DNA from: an uncultured Bacteroidota bacterium
GTDB taxonomy: Bacteria > Bacteroidota > Bacteroidia > Chitinophagales > Chitinophagaceae
Length of the DNA stretch: 64,000 bases
Reading direction: 5' to 3'
Assembly: GCA_903882805.1 (NCBI GenBank)
Contig: CAIRYK010000016.1
Span: forward strand, 1 to 64,000
Every line of letters starts with the position of its first letter. Position 1 is the first letter of the stretch. The notes beneath the pieces were generated by a model, which saw only the letters and a program-made list of their open reading frames with translations, was not told the origin of the DNA and did not search any database. Positions 63,717 through 64,000 of the stretch are shown here, one piece after another. A program made the translations under genes and the position numbers.

Positions 63717-64000
63717 ATGGTATCCAAAATAAAACTAACGCTGCTATCGGTAGTTGTAATTGTTGTTTTCTTCAATTTGCCTTTTTACAAAACGTGGGTG
63801 AAAACGCGACTGTTTAGCGAGGAAAACAACATAGCGACACAGCTTTCGCAAATGAGCCGCGAGGAGCGTATGATAAACCGGTTTGGCAATAGCTACAAAG
63901 TACTGAAAGATCTTACCGCGAATTTTCATAGGTTACAAACAGCAGAACCTGTGTTGTTATTACCGCCGCAAGGGTTTGTAAACGACAAAAAAGTGGAAAA
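63717..64000 (+). CDS. partial gene at window edge, membrane-anchored hypothetical
   Basis: The ATG at 63717 opens a frame that runs off the end of the window (94 codons seen). An N-terminal membrane helix (LTLLSVVVIVVFFNLPFY) is followed by a charged helical region (QLSQMSREERMINRFGNSYK) and LLLPPQGFVNDKK. No family can be named from this part. Confidence 0.6.
   Translation, partial: MVSKIKLTLLSVVVIVVFFNLPFYKTWVKTRLFSEENNIATQLSQMSREERMINRFGNSYKVLKDLTANFHRLQTAEPVLLLPPQGFVNDKKVE

Overview
The window looks like chromosomal DNA from a Bacteroidota bacterium, probably in or near the Chitinophagales (the rank below phylum is inference). The signs are at least five large secreted proteins ending in a type IX secretion (T9SS) sorting domain, PorT-like outer-membrane beta-barrels, DUF3788 and DUF7691 proteins, a flexirubin/aryl-polyene-type gene cassette, weak Shine-Dalgarno sequences, and several promoters of the Bacteroidota form TTG-N19/20-TAnnTTT(A/G). 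One tRNA (CAT anticodon) is present. I found no rRNA, no CRISPR array and no intact insertion sequence.

Layout. 0-4.7 kb (minus): outer-membrane protein, small membrane protein plus penicillin acylase, lytic transglycosylase. 5.1-10 kb (plus): a tight eight-gene operon (ACP, LPLAT acyltransferase, two FabZ-like hotdog dehydratases, thioesterase, polysaccharide deacetylase, LolA-like carrier, GT2-DUF2062 fusion) that resembles the accessory half of an aryl-polyene/flexirubin pathway but has no ketosynthase or ketoreductase. 10.5-11.1 kb: HicAB toxin-antitoxin. 12-20 kb: T9SS cargo (a frameshifted NHL protein and an S41 peptidase), an M1 aminopeptidase, and debris (the tail of an ABC-F ATPase and a truncated GNAT with a 51-residue partner). 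21.4-23.0 kb: a gene-poor stretch with a cluster of five small hairpins and two degenerate tandem copies of the 3' half of the adjacent tRNA. 23.3-29.6 kb: NlpC/P60 hydrolase, HD phosphohydrolase, polyprenyl synthase, OmpA-type protein and another T9SS protein.

29.9-35.5 kb (minus) is the most intriguing segment. It is a four-gene operon of an M19-type dipeptidase homologue, an alpha/beta hydrolase with a GHSAG elbow, a caspase-family protease with an intact His-Cys dyad, and a large protein of unknown family. The caspase's C-terminal beta domain resembles the N-terminal domain of the unknown protein. I propose it as a candidate undescribed effector or defence cassette.

35.7-48 kb: Ca2+-type P-ATPase, SbcD-SbcC, a DUF3050 protein, and a FIST sensor paired with a hybrid histidine kinase. 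48-64 kb: a PDZ protein, two T9SS polysaccharide- and sulfate-related enzymes, YoaK, a PKD lipoprotein, a Coq4-like protein, PAS and TPR signalling proteins, DUF3788 and DUF7691 proteins, and a gene cut by the window edge.

A cross-cutting observation is that three genes (NHL/T9SS, PAS/DHp and DUF3788) are each broken by loss of one base in a run of four identical bases. That pattern suggests homopolymer under-calling in the assembly as much as true pseudogenes.
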